In this document: piece by piece, positions 45,441 to 58,033 of the stretch
How the letters are laid out: each line of letters starts with the position of its first letter
How positions within the stretch are numbered: the first letter of the stretch is position 1
NCBI GenBank assembly: GCA_954871525.1
Contig: OX940865.1
Coordinates: forward strand, 1,550,001 to 1,614,000
Origin: Parietaria judaica
Taxonomy: Eukaryota; Streptophyta; Magnoliopsida; Rosales; Urticaceae
DNA: 64,000 bases
Direction: 5' to 3'
Translations under genes and position numbers: made by a program
Notes under the pieces: generated by a model
The model's input: only the letters and a program-made list of their open reading frames with translations
Database searches by the model: none
What the model was told of the DNA's origin: nothing

Positions 45441-47289
45441 GCCACCCAAGCCGCACCATCTGAACTCAACGAGAAGACACCGTAAGCGCGAGACACCGAT
45501 CATCTCGCTGCAGCAACTAGATCTGTGGGCAAGGAAGCCGCGCGATCACACTCCAAAGATTCAGCAGCCGCAGACGTCTTTGCTTGTTTCCTTGCACCAC
45601 AGCCGGATAAGGATGAAGTTGTCTGCTTCACGCCCTTCAACACCAGGCGTCTCGGCCTCGGACGCACCACCCCCTCCGTACCAGCAGCTAGAGGAACCTC
45701 ACTAGGAGCACTCGCGTCAATACGAGATGCCCACTACGACTCGTCGTGGCCAGACTTCCAATCCGCCACCTCTATGACAGGAGGAATCCAACCCCCAGCC
45801 GAAGAGATAGGAGCAGCAAGAGGCTGACAAAGGCTTAGCATGCCAGTGACAGGTCTGGCCGAGCCCGCGGCCAAAGAAAGGCCGCCACTATGGACCTCGC
45901 TCCTGGCCTCAGCTTCATCAACCGCCCCGGCGGTCACGGAAACTTCTAAATTTAGGTTCTCAACCTCGCGGGCGTCCGCCAGAATATCCATGGGATTGCG
46001 AAGAGAACCGTGGAAGCCATAGGAGAATCACCACCCATGGCACGACGCTTCCAAGACCCGAAGGCCGAGTTTTCCCCACCTCCGATTGGCTTCGGGGTTT
46101 GTTCGGGGCCACCCTCGGCCATCATGTCACCCTCTGAATAATGGAGAAACCAATACCAAAAAACCACACTCAATATGGAGATTCTAACCTATTTTTCAAG
46201 AGCTAACGCTCACGGAACTTACCCGAAGAAGCGTGAGGAACTTCGGTTGCTATCTTGGGGTCGGAATGGAAGGCGACAAGGGGAGGAGTAGATTCTGCAA
46301 AAGAGAACACTCTAGCGACCGTGGAACCAACTCTTCAAGCTCGTCGTAAATGGAATCACCCACGCACATAAAAAATTGAAGCTACGAAGAAGAAATGAGC
46401 TTGGCTGAATTTTGGAGCTCTCAACAATGGTGAACTCGAGTTGTTGGAGAGAATAAATGAAGAAGACAAGAAGTGAAGAGGGTAAATGAGGAAAGAGAAA
46501 GACCAAAAAGAGAAAAGGTAGTATAAAGAACATTATGACATCACCGTGTCAAGGTCTTGTCTCCCCTCACCAAACAACCTTAAAGTTTTCATTTTCCCCC
46601 CAAAAACTACTTCATGAAGCCCTCAAATTCGGAAAGACTTAGGCTTGACTTTCCAAAAGTCAAGATTTTCGTCTTTTAGCGCCCGGTAAGCCAAAAAAAT
46701 CCATAAATTCCGCAAAATTCACCATAAATCCGAAAAAATGCATGGATAATCCCCCTTCTTTCAGAAATTCAAAATTCAAAAATTTTTATGAAGATTTTAC
46801 AAAAGGAATTAAAGCCAAAATTGGTTCAAAAACAAGAAAAATAACCCGAAAAACAAAAAAATCTCAAAATTCCAAAATTTTCCCCAAGGGTCCAGGAAAC
46901 CTTTGGGATGTCCCGGGTACCGTTATAATTTCAAAGGCGCCAAACCCGGTGGTAACACTTCTAGAGAAGCCCGCGGTGAAGACAAAGGATACAAGGTCCA
47001 CTTGAAGAAGCGGAAAAAGCCAATGATATATTGAGAAAACTCAGAAGCGTGTCATTCTGAAGAAGACCCCACGGACGAAGAGTGAGCAAAAGCAAAAAAA
47101 AAACAGGAAGGAAGAAGCCAAAGAAGGTGTCAGTCCCGCACCGTAACCAAGCGAACCCAAATGAAGAGAAAGAGGCCCTTGCCCAAAAATCCACCGCAAA
47201 ATCGGACAAGGAGAAGTCCGATAAAAGCTATAAAGTTTCTGGAGAAGTGAAACTACTCAGGAAACTGGGAGTTAATGTTGTTATTGATT
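45441..47289. other. Unassigned region between two GC-rich arrays
   Basis: 45480-46200 is moderately GC-rich with open frames on both strands and no recognised domain. On the minus strand 46200-46560 looks like a promoter with leader ('tctttatactacc', then a CT-rich stretch). 46560-46900 has A- and C-rich sequence resembling Gypsy leaders. 47040-47250 is Lys/Glu-rich when translated. It may be decayed Gypsy DNA; I cannot prove it. Confidence 0.3.
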
Positions 47290-48182
47290 TTTTATCACAG
47301 TAAAAAAGCCCCCCCAACAATTCAAAAACCATTAGGAAGCAGAGGGACAACTCAGGAAGCACCTAGAGTAAAGAGCAAACACAAGAAAAGACCGTGCAAA
47401 AAGCAACCGAGCTTCCGTACCGCTCCCGCGGCACGAAGGCCCCAACTTCCAAAGCCTTTGAAGCCTGCGTGCCGCCTCTGCGGCACGAGTTATCTTTGCT
47501 AAAGCACCCTCCGAAGCCCCATGCAGCCGCCTATGGCACGGTTTCCCCTCCCGGAGAGCCGCCCGAGCCCTGTGCTTCCCCCTGCTGCACAGGTGCCCCT
47601 GCCAGGGCAGCCCCTGAATCCTCCGTGCCGCGCCCTGTGCAACAAGTTCCCCCGCCAGGGAGCCGCCCGAGTCCCCGTGCTGCCCCCTGCAGCACGGGTG
47701 CCCCTACAAAGACAGCCCCCGAAGCCAGCGTGTCAGGCCATGTGGCATGCCCGCTCGAGCCCCCTTGTTGTCCCCTGCGGCACAGGTGCCCTTGCCAAGG
47801 TAGCCCCCAAAGCTACCATGTCGCGCCCTGCGGCACGGGTTCCCCTGCAAGGGAGCTGCTCGACTTCCCTTGCTGCCCCCTGCGGCACGGGTGCCCCTGC
47901 CAAAGCAGCCCCAGAAGCCCCTGTGCCGCGCCCTACGGCACGGGATCCCCTGCCAGGGAGCCGTCCGAGCCCCTGTGATGCACCCTGCGGCACGGGTGGT
48001 CCTGCTAGGGCAGCCCCCGAAGCCCCCGTGCCGCGCTCTGCGGCACGGATGCCCGTGCCAGGCTAGCCTGTGGAGCCCCTGTGCTTCCCCTGTTGCACAG
48101 TTGCTCCTACCAAGGAGCCTTCCCGAGCCTCCGGAGCCACCCAAGACACACCATCCGAACTCAAGGAGAACACCACTCAAGA
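47290..48182 (+). repeat. GC-rich higher-order tandem array with its flank, locus 3
   Basis: Starts with 'tttttatcacagtaaaaaag' and 'gagggacaactcaggaagc' as at locus 2, then the same alternating monomers to about 48130 and the shared tail 'ccatccgaactcaaggagaa'. The transposase reading begins directly after it, so this copy abuts or has replaced the N-terminal part of TNPD. Confidence 0.88.
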
Positions 48183-50174
48183 CGTTGGGCTTGTTAGGTT
48201 TAAAGTTTTTTAAGTTTCATGCATGTACAAAGGATTGCGTACTATATAGGAACGAGTATACAAAATTAAGTGAATGTCCGCTCTGTAGTGAGTCAAGGTG
48301 GAAGACAGGAAACGAGCCTCACGACGGTATCAAAGGAGTTCCGCGGACAGTATTATGGTACATTCCACCATTCACCCGCCTCAAACGCATGTTTAACAAT
48401 ATTAATCAGGCGGAGAACATGATTTGGCACTCCAAAAATCAGAGTAATGATGGCAATTTAAGACACCCTTCTAATGCTTCACTGTGGAAAAGTTTTGATA
48501 CTCGTTATCAAGAATTCAGCTCAGATCCCAGGAATTTGTGTCTTGGTTTGGCCACAGACGGGATGAATCCTTTTGGTAACATGAGTAGTCACTATAGTGT
48601 TTGGCCGGTAATACTTTGCAACTACAACCTTTCTCCAAAGTTGTGTGTGAAGCGGAAGTTCTTGATGTTGACGCTTTTGATTTCGGGACCGAGGTAACAG
48701 GGAAATGACATCGATGTCTACTTGGCACCTTTGGTCGATGATCTAAAGATTATGTGGAATGAAGGAATTGAGATCAACGATGCTTACCAGGGCGAAGTGT
48801 TCAAGTTGAAAGCAATGTTAATATGGACAATCAACGACTTCACGGCGTACGGGAACTTGTCTGGTTACTCGGTGAAATGTGCTATTGGTTTTCCTGTTTG
48901 CATAAAAAATACATCTTCGATCTGGTTGAAGCATGGGAGATTTTTAATGAGAGATCACCCGTACAGAAAGAACGAAAACAAGTTTAATGGGAACAAGAAC
49001 ATCGAACTCCTCCAAAAAATTTGAACAGTGAAGCTGTCTATAAGTTGATTTGTGATTGTGAAGAGACTTATGAAGTTCTTGGAAAAAGAACAATGAGAGG
49101 TAAGGGGAAACAAAAGAAATTTGAAGATAGACCGTTCAAAAAAATATCAATCTTCTATGAGCTCCCGTATTGGAAGACGCATTACGTTCGACATTGTTTG
49201 GACGTTATGCACATTGGAAAAATGTATGTGAAGCGATTGTTGGTACTTTGCTTGACGATCCAAATAAAACAAAAGATGGGAAAAATGCTCGACAAGATCT
49301 TGTTGAATTGGGTATAAGACCGGATTTGCATCCTAAAACAATTGGAAAGAAAACATTACTACCACCGGCTGTCCACACTTTATCAACAACGGAGCGAAGG
49401 AAGCTTTATGGATGGCTTGCCGCGATAAAAGTTCCCGAAGATCATTCTTCGAACTAGAAGAGGTTTGTATCTATGAAGGATTTGAGACTTATCGGAATGA
49501 AGACTCACGATTGTCATATGTTGCTTCAACAAATACTACCTCTTGCATTGCGAGGGTTTTTGCCAAAGGAAGTTCGATTCGCGATTTCAAAGTTATGCAA
49601 ATTTTTCAACAAAATTTGCTCCAAAACTGTCAAGATTCAAGATCTTGACGAGATACAAGCAGACTTAGTTAAAACTCTATGTATGCTCGAGATGTTCTTT
49701 CCATCCTCATTTTTCGAATTCATGATTCACTTAATTGTTCACTTAGTACTCGAAGTGAAGTTATGCGGACCTATATTTATATGGTGGATGTATCCAATCG
49801 AGCGGTATATGAAAGTATTGAAAGGGTACGTGAAGAATTACAATCGGCCAACAACCACGTAAAAGTTGACAATGATGGAGTAACAGTTGTTGACTTTAGA
49901 CGGGTGAGTTATGTCAATGATTCATTCATTTTGGCATCCCAAGAAATCTCAAGTGTTTTATGTCTCGGACCCGGTCGATCTAGAGTTATCTCTCGTCGTG
50001 CATGTGAAGACGAAAAACGTAGAAGAATGCAATGAAGAAGTTGACGACATCACTACCATCGCACCATTATCTAAGGGGCTACCATCAATTGAAGATGTTG
50101 ATGATGATAATGATGATGATGATGATGTTTCGTTTTTGCTACGTCGAGATATCCCGTCTGCTGAAATTGATTGA
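48183..50174 (+). pseudogene. CACTA TNPD-type transposase (Tnp2 family)
   Basis: Readable blocks in order: 'FHACTKDCVLYRNEYTKLSE', 'CLGLATDGMNPFGNMSSHYS', 'LCVKRKFLMLTLLISGPR', a stop, 'GNDIDVYLAPLVDDLK', 'TINDFTAYGNLSGYSVKC', 'THYVRHCLDVMHI', 'KNVCEAIVGTLLDDPNKTKD', 'MKTHDCHMLLQQILPLALRG', the DUF4218-like 'YPIERYMKVLKGYVKNYNRP', and a DUF4216-like 'DGVTVVDFRRVSYVNDSFIL'. It ends in an Asp-rich tail and TGA at 50174. TNPD cuts the element ends. At least three frameshifts and two stops exist, and the stretch normally between the last two domains is missing. Confidence 0.92.
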
Positions 50175-50394
50175 ATAATAATTTAATTGTAATGATGTAT
50201 ATTTCTATCTTGTCTTTCAACTTTGTACTTTGTAACAATTTTATTGTAATAATGTACATTTCTACTTTCTAACAATTTTATATATCATTGTATAATTTGA
50301 TAATTTTATTGTAGTCTAATTTTTTATAAATAACATTATCAAATATAAATGTTTGAATTCATGTGACAGTCGTGCTGCAACACATTTCATAAAC
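50175..50394. other. AT-rich 3' flank of the transposase pseudogene
   Basis: Two near copies of 'caattttattgtaat.atgta' (50178-50197 and 50236-50256); likely 3' untranslated sequence. Confidence 0.5.
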
Positions 50395-51480
50395 ACCGCG
50401 GCGTGTGCGTGTTATTTATCTACATAACCTCTGAATTATGAACAGAGCCGCGGCGACACACAACATGCCACGGTGGAGTTCATAAGCCAGACATTACAAA
50501 AGAAAATAGAAACAACACGCCGTGGCATTAATATACTAAAGCGACGGCATGAAGACATAAAGCCTCGGCTTATGTATATCCTGCCGCGGCGTACAAGAAC
50601 CAAAAATTATACAGAGAGTATGCTTTACTTTAGTCGGATTAGGCCGAGGTGTGACCAACACTTGCCCCGGCATTCTTTAAACACGCCTCGGCGTGACTTT
50701 ACCAAGTCGCGGCCGTGTTCAGAAGCCAAAGGTTAAAATAGTAAATAGCAAAAAAACACCGCTGCATTAGGCTTTTAACGTCGCAGCATTCTCATGTAAT
50801 TCTTGGCTTATAAACAACCTGCCGCGGCGTATTACAACCAAAATTTTTACAGAGAGCATGGTTTATTTGAGCCATATTAGGCCGAGGTGTGACCAAAGCT
50901 AGCCGCGGTATCTTCCTGTATGCCCCGGGTGATTGTTCATGATGTTGCGGCGTCCTTAAGAAACATCGCGGCTTTTCATTATCCGAGCTGCGGCAGAGTT
51001 CATAGACCGGAATCATTTCAAAATCCAACAAGGTTACACCGCGGCGTAAGACCGTTTAAACCGCGACATTAATATACATGCCTCGACCTTTGGTTGTACG
51101 CCGTGGCTAAATTTGCATCTTCAAAATTAAGCTTTTATTTCGAATCAGGTCTCGCCACGGCATTACGAAACATGCCCCGGCTTTGCACGACAAGCCTCGG
51201 TGTGTTTATAATGATCCGCGGCGTATTTAACTCCAAGATTTATACAGAGACCATGTTATTTTGGTATCGTATACACCACGGCGTATTAAATAACTCACCA
51301 CGGCATTCGATGACACACAGTGGCACATTTTTATTGAGCTGCGGCATGGAAATGTTCCAAATTTATACAGAGGCTATTTTATTCCGAACCTTTTTACGCC
51401 ACGGCATTAATGGATAATGTCGCGGTAAATTCTTTGCCACGTATGTTAAAACCACGGCTTGTGTAATTGCACGCCGCGGC
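50395..51480. repeat. Array of GCCGCGGC-type motifs between the two CACTA genes
   Basis: Some thirty copies of 'gccgcggc' or one-base variants (ccgtggc, cctcggc, ccacggc) are spaced 15-40 bp apart. A longer unit with 'ttatacagagagyatg' and 'ttaggccgaggtgtgacca' repeats at about 240-bp spacing (50609, 50849, later diverged). The same core occurs at 58034-58330 near the 3' terminus, so this is subterminal-type sequence in an internal place. Confidence 0.85.
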
Positions 51481-51559
51481 CTGTGTCGGGATTTCCGACC
51501 ACGAATCACGTTTTCCATCGTTCAAACTCATTTTTCAAATTTTTAATTCGATTTTAACC

Positions 51560-54500
51560 TCATTTTCCCTCCCTCTCGCTCTCACTGTTCTTTCCCTCTC
51601 TTTATCTCTTTTCTCTCCCTCTCTTCTCTCTTCCTCTCTTCCATTTTCCCCTCCCTTCACCAGCCCGTCGCTGGACTCCGCTGCCTCCGCCGTCGCGTCT
51701 TCCCTGCCGCCGCACCGCCTCCGCCCGTTGTTTCACCTTCAACAAGAACTTGCCCTAACAAGGTTAGAATCCTATCTCTAACTAGTATAACATATGTATT
51801 GTATATTTTTATATTTATAGTATTTGTCATGAAATGTTTTTAAGCTTTTGTGTTTTACAATATGTTTTTGTCATAAATGTGTTTTCTTATGATATGTTTT
51901 TTGTAATTTCTTATAAATTTGAGTTTTATGATATGTTTTTTCATGAATATGTTTTAGTGAGTTCATAAGTTTGTCATAAATGTGGTTTATAATATGTTTT
52001 TGTAACTTTATGTTTATATTTTTTCTTAGGTTAGTTGGTGTGTTATATTATTTAATGAGTTTGATCATGACTTTGTGGTAGGTTTAATGTGTTTAATGAA
52101 TTTTGTATTAGGTTTGTGGTGGGTTTTTATGACTAATTTGATGTGTTCATTAATTTTGGGAAATGAGATTAATATATATTTAGGAAAGCTAGCTAGTTCT
52201 TCAGTATGTCGGAGCGAGAAGTGAATAGGTCATCACCTGATCGTGGGAAAACGCCATCACTTAATCGAGAAGAAACTACACCCGGTTAGTAGTATTTTTA
52301 TTTTGTTTATAGGTCTTGTTAATTGAATTTATCTAGTATCTAAAATTGATAATTTATTATGTTTATTATTTTTGGTTCGGTATAAAGTTGATCGAGAAAG
52401 AGCAAGATGTAGACGAAAACTTAAAGGAGACGGAAAAAGAACCGTGACCCTCATGAAAAGAATCAATATCTTAAAGCATAAGGGGGAAAAATACATATGA
52501 AATTTGATGACAAAAACCAACCGGATGGAGGAGATGGTGATCTTTTAGCTAGTTGGATTGGTGTTCTTGCTCGAGAATTTGTTCCAATAACTATAAGTGA
52601 TCGGAGACTGAGAATTTAGCTAAGGTGAAACAACGGATATGGAATAAAATCCAGCAAGCATTTTTTTCGGACGAGTACGAGCATATGTGTTTATGTAGTG
52701 CTGAGGAATCGGCAAGATACTTCCGGTATGATCTCTCTACCCTATTAAATATAGATCCGAATGATAAAAGCATTTACGAGCGATCGGATATTGTTAAGAA
52801 GTATTACACAAGCATCGCGGACGATCACTGGAAGGAGTTTATTGATATTAGATTAAGTGATGATTTCAAAGAAGTCTCGGATCAAAACAAAGCTAATAGG
52901 GCACTCGTTGGGTATCCCTCTAGATCGGGCCGAAATGAATATCGGAAGCTCGATCAATTGCTTGTAAGATTTTTAATGTCGCGGTTTAAATTTTAAATTT
53001 AACATACTGTCTAAAATTGAATAACATGCTCTTTTGTTTCGTAGTTTCAACAAAATGGCGTATGGCCGACAAAACCGGAACTTTGGATCGAAATGCGGCA
53101 TAATGAGGATGGTTCATTACAGGATCCAAATCTAGAGCCTATTGTGGATAAAATAGTAAGTGCAATGCGATTATATTATAGAGTTGTATATAAACTATCT
53201 TGATTCTAATTATTAAATATTTTATTAGATTGAATGTAGAACCCAAGTGGTGGACGACGATGAGGAAGACGATGTTTTGACAAGAGCTTTGGGAAAGAAA
53301 GAACATCCCGGATGAGTTCAGGGACAATCCAAATATGTCTCTAAGCGAGTATATTACAAAATATCCAAGGACTCAATAAACCCCATCGTTCAAAGTCTCC
53401 TAGCCGAAATTCAAGATATGAAAGTCAAGTCGGATGCGCGAGATGCGGCCTTCGAGGAATGGAAGGCCAAAGTGGAACAAATGATCCAAGGACCATCTTC
53501 AAGAAATCTTTAAGGGAGTAATGAACCACTTGAGGCGCATAGTCCGGTAAGTCAACCCCTTGCTCCTTTAGCGCCGGTTGAATTGAATTTTGATGACGAT
53601 CGTATACCCGCTATAAAGTCTAAGCGCAAAGATGTTATGTCGAAAGGACCTAGTCTAGGGAATAACGAGCCTTGTGATGTGAAAAGTGTTGGCAGTCAAC
53701 CGCTTGCTCCGTAGGGCCGGTTGATTTGGATCTTGATGAAGGTCAAATTCCCGCTAAAAAGGCTAACCGTAGAGGTTTCCTTTCGAATAGAACGAATCAA
53801 GGAAATCTAAAATCCTTAAATGTGCAAAGTGTGGGTAGTCAACCGCTTTCTCCCTCACCGGATCTTGTGGACGTTCAAATTTCGACTAAAAAGGTGGAAA
53901 GTGCGCCTTTCGTTTCAAAAGTACTTATTGACGGTGTTGGTGGAACTTGCGCGGTTGATCCGGCGTCGTTGATTCCAATAACACCCATTTCAAGTAAGGG
54001 TGGTGTCGATTGTCTCCTTTTTTCAGAGGGAATTGTTGATCACATCGCAACCGGGAAGGTGTTTCTAAAAAATGGAGCGGGTGAGGACAAAATTCACAAC
54101 ATACCATTAGATAGAGACCATTGTCGGGTGTTAATTGAAGTATCGATGTCTAAAGACCCTATTCCTCTCCCTGTATCGGTTCAATGGTTGGAAACAGTTG
54201 AAGAAACATTAAGGATCTTTGTGCCTTGGCCAGTATCTCTTATTAAAGAATTCAACTCCAAATGTTTTCAAGCTCCCAAACCTAAACCCAAAAATATTGC
54301 CAAGAGTGCGCATTACAACGAAATGGAAGAAAAGATCAAGTTGAACCTCATTCATCCCAAATTGAGAGCATTAGCGTCTTATGCAAACAATTATATGCTC
54401 TCAAAGGGACAAAAGATAGCCGTTGAGCTTGATAAAGTTTGTTAAATTACGATGACACACGTGAATTTTCCTGTCTCGTGACTTGGTCGTAATATGAATC

Positions 54501-55186
54501 TCTATTTGTCAAATGTATGTTTTCATTTTTATTAGTGATTTCTTAATTTTTAAATATATGAATTATTGATTCATTTGTTATATATATAAATTATTGTTAT
54601 ATTTATTTGTAGTTATTTGCTACAAAATTGCCTTAGCAATCCAGACTCGTACGGTTTTCTTCCGCCATATGAAGACACCGGGTTCAACACCAAAACGGGA
54701 GATGCCAAGAAAAATGCATTGCAAGTTGATGTTGACAGATACTACAACTATATAAAAAATTGCAAGAATGACAAAATATGGTTAATGCCTTACAATACTC
54801 GTCACCATTGAATTCTTCTTGTTTTCAACCCTTGGAAGGCTGCTGTAACAAATTTTTATTCACTCCCCATAACGAGTGGTTTAAATAACCATTTAGAGAA
54901 TTTTTTTGTAGAGTAAGTATTCTAAAACATAATCATTTTATGTTTATGATGATGTCTTTTTAACTCAAGTTATTTGAATTATTATTTTTTTTGTAACATT
55001 GAATACATATTCAAGCTTAATCACAACACCGGCCTCATGCGACATTCGATGATAAAGTTGTTGAATTCAAAAGGATGTCCGAAACAACCAGGAAATCATG
55101 AATGCGGATACTACGTCATGAAGTTCATGCACGACATTGTGAAAATCGTATGGCTTTCCTTGATAACAAACTTAGTTATAGTGTAA
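51560..55186 (+). pseudogene. Second CACTA gene: Transposase_24-like plus Ulp1-like protease, multi-exon
   Basis: A CT-rich leader exon (to about 51761, donor 'gttaga') precedes ATG 52206. Exon 52206-52284 joins in frame to 52388-52963, then 53045-53155, then 53229 onward. The N-part has 'GKIHMKFDDKNQPDGGDGDL', 'LLASWIGVLAREFVPI', 'DDHWKEFIDIRLSDDFKEVS' and 'DVLTRALGKKEHPG', as in plant En/Spm Transposase_24. A thrice repeated ~50-residue 'VGSQPLAP' unit follows (53540-53920), then 'VSVQWLETVEETLRIFVPWP'. The C-part is Ulp1-like (C48 cysteine protease): 'WLMPYNTRHH', a stop, 'ILLVFNPW' and 'CPKQPGNHECGYYVMKFMHD'. Frameshift near 52605 and several stops make it dead. Confidence 0.88.
54612..55186 (+). 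pseudogene. Ulp1-like (C48) peptidase domain of the second CACTA gene
   Basis: Exons about 54612-54911 and 55015-55186. The catalytic His is kept in R-H-H, but the following Trp codon is TGA. The Asp expected about 20 residues on (F-L-D-P-L in relatives) aligns with Y-S-L-P, so it seems lost. The Gln of P-K-Q-P and Cys of H-E-C-G are kept. In active relatives such domains cleave SUMO-like conjugates; the role in transposons is not settled. Confidence 0.8.
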
Positions 55187-55439
55187 GCCAAATAGATGGA
55201 CTGTAGAATTAGGTATGGATGTGCTATCAAAGTTTCCTAATTATGATGATGAAGAATAGAACATATTGTATTTTTTTGTTTATATGAACGGTCTTATTTT
55301 GTATGTACGGATTACATGTGTTTGTATATAGTAATGATATATTTATATATGGATTTTATGCTTTGTATGTAGTGAGGATTTATTTTGTATTACCGATGAT
55401 ATTTGGTATATAGGGTAACAATCATTTAACCAAGTTCAG
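55187..55439. other. AT-rich 3' flank of the second CACTA gene
   Basis: Non-coding, with repeated 'ttgtatg.a' units. Nothing else seen. Confidence 0.5.
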
Positions 55440-58033
55440 ATTAATATTTCGAATTTAATATTTCTCATATTCATTATTAATAATCTAGTCGAATAGGAAA
55501 TAAATAGAAAGCAGTAAATGGTTGCATTTATTTACCCAATGCAAAAGGCCGTACCTCAACTGACGATTCCGGCTGCTGAGGGAAACTCCCGTGATCTTCC
55601 GGGATATTCTCCTGGATTCCTCGCTACCAAAGCGTGGGCTTTGCTGGCAGGACTCCGTCGCAAAATTTAACAGACGGTTCTTTTAAAGCTAGCGGAGAAA
55701 AATATCTCGTAAGCCGAACCACAAGAGAGATCAGAAGCAGAAAACTCGCAGACCCTAAAGAGAGAGGGAGAGCTCGAGTTTTTGCTCTGGGGAAAGGTGT
55801 GAAAAATGTGTAGAATGAGCCTCCTATTTATAGGATCAAGCTGTAACCGATTTGGAGATTTTCCCTCCCATTATTCAAATTTTATTAATTAAATATAATT
55901 AATTATTTTAATCCAATGGTCCAGATTCAATCTCATCTAAATCCAATGGATATAATTAATCAGGGATTTAAGTAAATAATAATACAAGATAAGATCAAAA
56001 TATTTAATCTTATCATCATATTATAAATTTTCGAATTATATTATATATACATATTTAAATTAGAATTTGATGATGATTATCTAGATCCAATGGTTAAAAA
56101 TAAATCTTAAACCAATCCAATGGATCAAATCAATTAGGGATAAAGTCAAATACCCTAGGGTCTTACAAAACCCTAATTCGAACTCTTATCCACAAAATTA
56201 TTCAAATTTTATATCATATATATAATATTAATTAATAATTTCTAATCCAACGGTTAAAGATTAAATCTCAAAACCGATCCAACGGACATAATTAATTAAG
56301 CAAATTCGAAATACCTAAATATGGTCACCAAGTTTCAATTTCGAATTACATTAGGGTTCAAATTAATTATCTCAATCCAACGGTTGACATTAAATCACAA
56401 CCGATCCAATGGATTAAATTGATTTTAGAGTTTTTGTCAAAATACCAAACAATAGGTACTTATGCCGCAAAAATAAAATCTTCAATTCATAGATTCAAAT
56501 TTAGCTAGGGTTTGTTATCTCCAAACCCTAATTCGAATTTACACATATAACAATATATAAAAATATATTTTTATTTATTAATATAAATCTTTTAATTATT
56601 AATTAATTATTAATTAGATATTAATAATTAAATCCAAATAATTAAATTATAGTAATAAAACCTGATCATAATATCACACATTAAATATTATGGTGCAACA
56701 CAATCATTTAAATTCATTTAAATTCGTGACATTTGATTTAATTTCATAGTTTATCGAACCGAGTTATAAACTTAGAAAATCCATAAATCACAAACCCTAA
56801 GTCAGAATGACTTGGTTCAAAAAGCAAAATTTCTTAGAATTTAATTTAAAACAACATGGTTCTGTTCAAAAATCTAAATTATAACTTTATTTTTATCAGT
56901 TAATTTCGTGTACTAAAATATGATACTTTTGCCACGTTGACGATAAAACTCTCTAACGTCTGACACAGACTTGTTAGTTTTATAAGTCGAGCCAAATGAT
57001 TAAACATTATCCAGAATGTATTTTAATCATGTACGTATCTTCCGTTACGGAGCTATCATGGGGACCATGGACCCGTATCACTTAAGCTCTAACGAACTGC
57101 TAGTTGTTCGTCAAACCTCGAAGTGATTCCACTATAGACCCGAGCCTGCACTCTTCAGTGATACGGTATATATTATTCCCTTATAACAGCAGGGTGTCCA
57201 TTAGATTCAATCAAATACCGATTATTGTTCTTTCAATTGATGACTCACACATGAGCAGGCGGTTTTTACCGTAATGCCCCTCAATGCATTTTCATCCTTG
57301 ACTCAGCCACTAATTTTAAAAGCAACCCACTTATGGTTCGATTCATAAGTTGCGCAAGGATACCTCTCACTTCTCACCACTGACAACCAAGGGAATCATC
57401 ATGACTCTGAAGAGAGCTGTGTGATGCCCATGTCTATGATCAAGCTATCCTTAGTACTGACTATCTTGTTCCCAAAATAATAGTGTTGGGAACAGCGGTA
57501 ATATCTTGTGTTCTTTAACGGTTAAATCAAAGAACAATCAAGCCAGTAGCTCGGACTCATGATCACTCAGGACTTAGAACTAATATCGATTTGATCATCA
57601 TTTTGTGACTAAACTACAAGTTATCAGTGACGGTCTTATATGACAACTTCTCGAGATTAAGTCAGGTCCGGTCCAGTATGAAGGCGCTTCATACTTAATG
57701 CACTTCTAGTGAGTGTAACACACACATAATCCAGAATAGGATTGTCACTTAGTCACATTAATGACCTTACCGATTAATGGGCTCCCACCGAGTTAATCAG
57801 GTTACGGACGTTTTAAGTTCATTTATTATGCTTATTAATTCTTCCTCACATGACTCTGTTGTGATAATAATAACATAATTGCATCCTTTATAAACTAAGG
57901 AATTAAACATTCTATTTTACTCCATTAGAAACTATAATAAGATTAACATAATCAGTACCATCTTTATTCAACGACTTGTCATAATCTTTTACAAATGGAT
58001 AAATATCTTGTTTAAGAACACACATGTCCAATA
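55440..58033 (-). repeat. LTR fragment of the A/B Copia family inside the CACTA element
   Basis: On the minus strand it starts TATTGGACATGTGTG at 58033 (TGTTGG with one change) and follows the A LTR closely over its length. It stops near 55440, about 130 bp short of the LTR end; the 'ggaagttggactgatacc' part is absent. No internal domain follows, so it is a truncated solo-type LTR. CACTA subterminal repeats start directly at 58034, so the insertion postdates the CACTA element. Confidence 0.9.

Noticed and set aside
52206..55186. Host SUMO protease gene
   Set aside because: The Ulp1-like part is joined to Transposase_24-like sequence next to TNPD and CACTA ends, so it belongs to the transposon, and it carries stops.
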